Positions 59,701 to 64,000 of a stretch of 64,000 nucleotides of DNA are shown in pieces (the stretch's first letter is position 1; the number at the start of each line of letters is the position of its first letter). Under the pieces are notes generated by a model. It did not search any database. It was not told where the DNA came from and saw only the letters and a program-made list of their open reading frames with translations. The DNA is from Pseudomonas khorasanensis (GTDB lineage: Bacteria; Pseudomonadota; Gammaproteobacteria; Pseudomonadales; Pseudomonadaceae), in the NCBI RefSeq assembly GCF_014268505.2, contig NZ_JABWQP020000012.1, positions 88,337 through 152,336 of the forward strand. The letters run 5' to 3'. Both the position numbers and the translations under genes were made by a program.

Positions 59701-60450
59701 TTCATGGCAGACAGCAAGCAGTTCGTCTGCCCACTGGCGCCAAGGCATTTTCAGTTCGACCAAGGCTGCCCGGCGCTCAAGCAAACATTCTGCGATCAGC
59801 TCCGCCGGGGCCTTGCCTGCATCGGTCTCGCGCTCGCTGGCGAACAAGCCGCGCACCCTGGGCAACAACGCTGCGGGTCCGCCCCAATTGCTGCGCACCC
59901 AGTTCAACGCGTCGCCCTGCATCGGATAACAGAACAGGCGCCAGTAGTCGCGCAGCACCTCGCCAAGCAAATCGCTGTGATCGGTTTCCAGGGATTGTGT
60001 GAACAGGCTGCCACTGTCGAACGCATGCTCGCGCAACATGCGCTGACACCAGCTATGGATGGTAGAGACAGCGGCTTCGTCCATCCATTGCGCGGCGATA
60101 TCAAGACGGTTTGCGCAGCCCGGCCATTGCTGCGGATCGAACTCATCGCGCAGTTCGGCAATCAGTCCGTCAGGGGCAGGAATCTCATCGCGAAAGTAAC
60201 GCGCAGCTTCGGCCAGCCGTGTACGGATGCGCTCACGCAGCTCTTTGGTAGCGGCGTCGGTGAACGTCACCACCAGAATTTGCGGGGGCAACAGCTCGCG
60301 GGAAAAACCGTTGGTTTCGCCGCCATGCCCCAGGATCAGTCGCAGATAAAGTGCCGAGATGGTGAAGGTTTTGCCGGTGCCGGCGCTCGCTTCGATCAAC
60401 TGGCTGCCGCGCAACGGAAACGCCAGAGCCAGCGGTGTCTTGGTACTCAT
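56764..60450 (-). CDS. recB: Exodeoxyribonuclease V beta subunit (RecB helicase-nuclease)
   Basis: ATG 60450 overlaps the recC stop (ATGA); a longer open frame to 60522 lies inside recC and is rejected. The 1228-aa protein has a UvrD-type helicase core: Walker A IEASAGTGKTFTISALYLR (residues 20-38), LIDEFQDTDPVQYRIFE for motif II, GDPKQAIYAFRGADI, and VTIHKSKGLEYPLVFLP. The C-terminal nuclease domain has GTFLHGLLEWA and the catalytic IDLTF...VADYKSNWLG (Asp and Lys). RecB is the 3'-5' helicase and the only nuclease of RecBCD. All key residues are seen. Confidence 0.96.
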   Translation of the reverse strand: MSTKTPLALAFPLRGSQLIEASAGTGKTFTISALYLRLILGHGGETNGFSRELLPPQILVVTFTDAATKELRERIRTRLAEAARYFRDEIPAPDGLIAELRDEFDPQQWPGCANRLDIAAQWMDEAAVSTIHSWCQRMLREHAFDSGSLFTQSLETDHSDLLGEVLRDYWRLFCYPMQGDALNWVRSNWGGPAALLPRVRGLFASERETDAGKAPAELIAECLLERRAALVELKMPWRQWADELLAVCHEGVTSKTVDGRKMQARYFEPWFEKLKAWAADESLEQLDIGTGFTRLTPDGMAEAWKGQAPCHPGLDAMPGLKSALDALPTPDAAVLQHAAKWVGARFEEEKRRRAEMGFDDMLLRLDGALQSEGGERLATLIREQFPVALIDEFQDTDPVQYRIFESIYRIEDNHPDTGLFLIGDPKQAIYAFRGADIYTYLRARQATTGRLHTLGTNFRSSHGMVTAVNHVFERAESREQGRGAFLFREKNGENPVPFLPVASQGRKETLQIAGQEVAALNVWLLPSDQPLSGAVYRQQMAAACASEIASLLNGGQTGSAGFSQADDFRGLRPSDIAILVRDGKEAQAVRAELAARGVRSVYLSDKDSVFAAQEAHDLLAWLKACAEPDVERSLKAALACTTLNLPLIELERLNQDEMVWESRVMQFRGYREVWRKQGVLPMLRRLLHDFHLPQILMQRSDGERVLTNLLHLSELMQQAAGELDGEQALIRHLAELLALSGQAGEEQILRLESDAQLVKVVTIHKSKGLEYPLVFLPFICAAKPVDGSRLPLHYHDASGKAQISLKPTAELIALADDERLAEDLRLLYVALTRAQHACWLGVTDLKRGNNNSSVLHLSALGYLLGGGASLGESSGLNRWLQELQQDCPAIGIGEMPQPTDEHYRPPGNEAVLRATLRPKRKASENWWIASYSALRISDVLSVGSDEAPDSPQAQKLFDDERLDPDAPREIATGGADIHRFPRGPNPGTFLHGLLEWAGAEGFAVTREALEDAIARRCNLRGWQGWITTLTDWLQHLLKCPLPIAGGQPPVILEQLKQYRVEMEFWFASHKVDVLKLDEQVRQHTHNGVARVAAEPVQLNGMFKGFIDLTFEHAGRYYVADYKSNWLGVDDQAYTVQAMEQSILDNRYDLQYVLYLLALHRQLKARLPDYDYDRHVGGALYLFLRGTRAESHGVYFVRPPRELIERLDRMFQGKPEPKSEPAWEQGVLL

Positions 60451-63400
60451 GTGCGCACGCCTTCGCTGGACAAGGAACGCCAAGGCGCTTCGAACAATGG
60501 GCGATACAAGGCGTCGCACCATCCCGTGAAGGTTTCGTCTGACAGCAGAGCATTGAAGTCGGCGTATTGTCGCAGAAGCGCCGGACTTTCACGGCGTTCG
60601 CCTTCTGTGGTCTGCCCGTCACCCTCGTAGGCTTTTCGAGCAGCCGCTTCGGCCTTGATCGGATCGGACTGCGACAGCCAGGCGAACGCGGTTGTTATTG
60701 CGATGGGCAAGGGTTGGCGCATGCCTGCTTGCCACGCGAGGAGCAGATCCCCCAGGAAACGCAGCGCCCGGTCCGGCTCCATTGGCTCAAGCAACAAGGT
60801 TTCGTCACTGGCGACCAAAGCCGTCGTCAATGTATGGGCGCTGGCGCTGGCGACGAGATGCGTGACCCACGGTTTGGTCAGTCGATGCCACTTGCGACTT
60901 TTGATCGAGCCGATGCTGTTGGGGATGGTCGTGACTGACAGCAGACCACCGTCGGCGCGTTGGTGCAGACCGGAGAGCCAGCCCTCCAGACGCAACCCCT
61001 GCAACTGGAGACTGATCGGGATCGCGCTGGTCAATGGCGTCGGCCACAACGTCAGCAATTGTTGGTAACGTTGCAGAAGATCCGGCAGCGGCTCGATCAA
61101 TTCCCGCTGCAGGCTCTCGCCAAAACCTGCCATAGGCAACAAACCACTGTTTTGCAGACGCAGGGCCCTTGCCTGCAGTGCCTGATCGATATTGTCCGGC
61201 TGGCTGAGCGCGGCTTCCAGCAAGCTGTCGCTCAGCGTGTAGCGCTGCAACGCGTCCAGTACGAAAGGCTCTTCATCAGCTAACGGCGCTTCGGCTGCTT
61301 CGAAGTACACCTTGAGTCGCTGGGTAAAAAAATGCCGAACCGGGTTACGCAAAAAATCCTGCAGCAATGCCAGGGTCAACGGTTCTTCCTGAATATAAGG
61401 CGCGAGTAATGGCGCCTCGCCTGGGAGTGCGGTCTCCTGATGCAGGACTTGCCACTCGCTGGCATAGCTGAACAATTGCCCGCCTTCGTAAAAATAGCGT
61501 GCGCTGAACGGTTGCAATGGATGCTCTTCGGTTATGGCCTCCAGCAGATCCTGGGTTTCGTCATGTGAACGCCAGCCGCTGGCCAGGTGATCACGCAACT
61601 GGCCGATCAGTACCGACGCCGGACGCTCGCTGTTGTCGCGAATACTGCGACCCACCCAACTGATGTAGAGCTGATTGCGTGCGGACAACAGCGCTTCGAG
61701 TAACAGGTAGCGGTCGTCTTCGCGCCGGGAGCGGTCCCCTGGCCGGTAATCGCTGCCCATAAGATCAAAGTCGAGCGGTGGCTGCGCGCGCGGGTAATCG
61801 CCGTCGTTCATGCCCAGCAAACAGACCAGTTTGAAAGGGATTGCCCGCATGGGCATCAGCGTGCAGAAATTCACCGCACCGGCCAGGAATCGTTGTGACA
61901 GGCGCCCCTGATCCAGGCCGGCGAGCCAGGCTTCACGAACGACAGTCAGTGGCAGCTCGTCAATCAAACCTACCGTCTCACAGGTTTCGAGCCAGCTTTC
62001 GCGAAGCTCTTCCAGCTGCGTCAGCAAATAATCGTCGTGCTCATCGCTGGCCTGGAAAAACACCTGCATCAACGCTTGCAGGCGCTGCCCCCACTCCTTG
62101 GGTTGGGCCGGCTGAGTGAGTTGCCGATGAGCAATTTCCAATGCATCAAGCAGAGCGACCAACGGCCCGATCAATGCGGCATCCAGGCCGCCGATTTCAT
62201 CGTAAGGCTCGATACCTGCACACGCACCGGCAGTGCCGACGGCGTAACCCAGCAGCATTCGGCGCAGGCCGAAATGCCAGCTGTTCTGCTCCAGTTCTTC
62301 CGGCAGACCCAGTCCGGCCCGTTGTTCGGCGCTCATACCCCAACGGATACCGGCGCCTTCTATCCAGCGATGCAGGGTTGGCAGGTCACGCTCTTCTACC
62401 CCAAAACGTGCACGCAGGGCAGGCACGTCGAGCAGGTCGAGAATCTCGCTGACGGGGAAACGGCTGTCGGGCAGTTTGAGCAGGTGCTCGACCGCAATCA
62501 GTAAAGGGTCGCGGCCACGCTGCCCCTGATCCGCCAGCGTGAACGGAATGAAGCGCGGATCGTGGCGATCGAGCTGACCGAAAACGGCACGAATATGGGG
62601 TGCATAGCTGTCAATGTCAGGGACCATCACGATCACGTCACGAGGCCGCAGATCCGGGTCTGCGCTGAAACGCGCCAGGAGTTGATCGTGCAGAATCTCC
62701 ACTTCGCGCTGGGCGCTATGGGCTACGTGAAAACGGATGGAATGGTCTTTCGAAAAATCGACAGCAGGCCAGAGTTCGCGAGTTTCGTTAAGGGGGCGCA
62801 ACTCAAGAATGTCGTCCTGAAGCTGGTTCAACTGGTTGTGTGGCTGGGTTTCACTGAACAGGTCGATGCGCCCGTCACGAAAGGCTGCGCGATAGCTGTT
62901 GGGATCGTCATAGCTGTCGAGCAGGTTGATATAGTCCCGGCCTTGCTTGCCCCAAGCAGCCAATAACGGGTGTGCGTGCTGATGCAGCGTCTCGGCATCG
63001 AGCACGACGGGCATCCCGCTTTTGCGCGATTGCCGCTTGTATTGATGCCTCAGCAGATCCTTGTCGGCAACAATGTCGGCCCAGTGATGGCGGCAGGGGT
63101 TGTGCACGCAAAGCAGCACCTGGCTGAAACGAGCCAGACCAGCCAGGGCCTCAAGTACTTGTGCCGGCAACGAAGAAATCCCGAAAACAATCACGCGCGA
63201 CGGCAATGCTCCCGGGGCCTCGTCGAGAATATTGATGCGTTCCATGAATCGTTGATGGACGCCGGCACGGCTTTGCGCCATGCCCTGCTCGCCGACATCA
63301 TTGAGCAGCGCTCGCCACAATTCAGCCTGCCAGCAACTGGTCGGTGGCAGCGGCTTTACTTCACCTCTGACATTGCGCAGTTGATGTCGCCCTTCAGCCC

Positions 63401-63899
63401 AGTCCTCGAGCCAGTCAGCCCGATACACCTGATATTGATCAAAGAGGTCGGCCAGGCGTTCTGACAGTTGGTAGCGCTTGCGCAGGTCCGTGTCGTGGGT
63501 GAGGAAGCGTTGTAAAGGCTCGAAATGTGGGCGGTCGATGAGCTGGGGCAACAAGCGCATGAGACGCCAAGTCAGCGGGGCTTTATCAAGCAAGGATTTA
63601 GCCGGAATTTCATCCCGCCCAAGGACCATACGGTAGAGCTGCCACATGAAACTGCCTGGCAATTGCACGTCAATCGCCGCGGCGATACCGCAGCCCCCCA
63701 GGCCATCCTCTTCAGGGTCTTCGGCCAATGCCAGTTTGAGCCATTGGGCGATGCCGTTGCTTTGCACCAACGCGATTTCGTTTTCCAGGGGCGCCAATGG
63801 ATAACGCCGCATGATGCTGACCACAAGGCTGCGCAGCTCATCGAGACTGTTGCTCTGAACCACCATGAATGCAGCGTTGAGGGACTGGGCGTCCGACAT
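60447..63899 (-). CDS. recC: Exodeoxyribonuclease V gamma subunit (RecC)
   Basis: ATG 63899 has AAGGA seven bases upstream; the open frame starts at 63920 without a signal. The 1150-aa protein matches RecC: FMVVQSNSLDELRSLVVSIM at the start, ALVQSNGIAQWLKLALAED, PGSFMWQLYRMVLGRDEIP, VFGISSLPAQVLEALAGLA, VIVMVPDIDSYAPHIRAVFG, and LVCLLGMNDGDYPRAQPPLDFDLM. RecC is the inactive-helicase-like subunit that splits the DNA strands and recognises Chi. It is first in the recC-recB-recD operon; the promoter must lie in 63900-64000, where no clear element was seen. Confidence 0.95.
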   Translation of the reverse strand: MSDAQSLNAAFMVVQSNSLDELRSLVVSIMRRYPLAPLENEIALVQSNGIAQWLKLALAEDPEEDGLGGCGIAAAIDVQLPGSFMWQLYRMVLGRDEIPAKSLLDKAPLTWRLMRLLPQLIDRPHFEPLQRFLTHDTDLRKRYQLSERLADLFDQYQVYRADWLEDWAEGRHQLRNVRGEVKPLPPTSCWQAELWRALLNDVGEQGMAQSRAGVHQRFMERINILDEAPGALPSRVIVFGISSLPAQVLEALAGLARFSQVLLCVHNPCRHHWADIVADKDLLRHQYKRQSRKSGMPVVLDAETLHQHAHPLLAAWGKQGRDYINLLDSYDDPNSYRAAFRDGRIDLFSETQPHNQLNQLQDDILELRPLNETRELWPAVDFSKDHSIRFHVAHSAQREVEILHDQLLARFSADPDLRPRDVIVMVPDIDSYAPHIRAVFGQLDRHDPRFIPFTLADQGQRGRDPLLIAVEHLLKLPDSRFPVSEILDLLDVPALRARFGVEERDLPTLHRWIEGAGIRWGMSAEQRAGLGLPEELEQNSWHFGLRRMLLGYAVGTAGACAGIEPYDEIGGLDAALIGPLVALLDALEIAHRQLTQPAQPKEWGQRLQALMQVFFQASDEHDDYLLTQLEELRESWLETCETVGLIDELPLTVVREAWLAGLDQGRLSQRFLAGAVNFCTLMPMRAIPFKLVCLLGMNDGDYPRAQPPLDFDLMGSDYRPGDRSRREDDRYLLLEALLSARNQLYISWVGRSIRDNSERPASVLIGQLRDHLASGWRSHDETQDLLEAITEEHPLQPFSARYFYEGGQLFSYASEWQVLHQETALPGEAPLLAPYIQEEPLTLALLQDFLRNPVRHFFTQRLKVYFEAAEAPLADEEPFVLDALQRYTLSDSLLEAALSQPDNIDQALQARALRLQNSGLLPMAGFGESLQRELIEPLPDLLQRYQQLLTLWPTPLTSAIPISLQLQGLRLEGWLSGLHQRADGGLLSVTTIPNSIGSIKSRKWHRLTKPWVTHLVASASAHTLTTALVASDETLLLEPMEPDRALRFLGDLLLAWQAGMRQPLPIAITTAFAWLSQSDPIKAEAAARKAYEGDGQTTEGERRESPALLRQYADFNALLSDETFTGWCDALYRPLFEAPWRSLSSEGVRT

Positions 63900-64000
63900 A
63901 CAGGTTCCTTGGAAAATCACAAAAGCCAGGGCAGAACCTTAGCATTGTCGGCAGGTTAAGACAGCCGGACGACGGCTGCGCGAGCTGTAAGAACTTTCCC

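Overview
The window looks like a Pseudomonas chromosome of the P. fluorescens group. Supporting this are GC-rich coding sequence, an lldE-like lactate dehydrogenase gene directly before ssrA (tmRNA), an McpS-type chemoreceptor, yfiRNB, mmsAB with a LysR regulator, recCBD, a DUF6124 protein, and many copies of the 'tgtgggagcgagcctgctcgcga' REP repeat. The species assignment is inference; no search was run.

Layout. (1) 1-2564: the end of lldE, a small exported protein, and tmRNA with its terminator. (2) About 2528-12679: an AT-richer genomic island inserted at the tmRNA 3' end. It has paired integrase arm-type repeats at both ends, a decayed copy of the tmRNA 3' end at the far side, and a truncated tyrosine integrase. 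Its cargo is a four-gene minus-strand cluster: a thymidine-phosphorylase-like protein, a 1225-aa zinc-finger/kinase/P-loop ATPase protein with an unusual Rossmann-like C-terminus, an OLD-type ATPase-TOPRIM protein, and a C5 DNA methyltransferase. I do not recognise this combination; it is the best candidate here for an undescribed (probably anti-phage) system. (3) 12942-16732: a membrane protein, a RimJ-type acetyltransferase and an McpS-like chemoreceptor. (4) 16853-31285: a complete insecticidal toxin-complex (Tc) locus with a split TcA (TcaA+TcaB), TcB (TcaC) and TcC (Rhs cage plus a variable C-terminal toxin).

(5) 31405-37364: an operon of alkyl-DHAP-synthase-like oxidase, GlpD-like oxidase and FGGY kinase, with a divergent AraC-type regulator. 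(6) 37379-38494: REP repeats, a DUF6124 gene behind a strongly structured leader RNA, and a second repeat family. (7) 38517-42768: a VOC protein, then GntP permease, RpiR regulator and D-aminoacylase. (8) 43117-48510: small redox and regulatory genes (SDR, LysR, mdaB, ygiN-like, TSUP exporter, LysR, cupin). (9) 48689-52210: the valine-catabolic mmsA-mmsB pair with a divergent LysR regulator. (10) 52207-54541: yfiR-yfiN-yfiB, a periplasm-controlled c-di-GMP module. (11) 54659-63899: recC-recB-recD.

Many genes are coupled by 4-base ATGA stop/start overlaps (tcaB-tcaC-tccC, the AGPS operon, yfiR-yfiN, recC-recB-recD). Starts given here were chosen by Shine-Dalgarno spacing and family N-termini and often differ from the longest open frame. 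Functional statements rest on motifs and family knowledge; none was tested by search or structure prediction.
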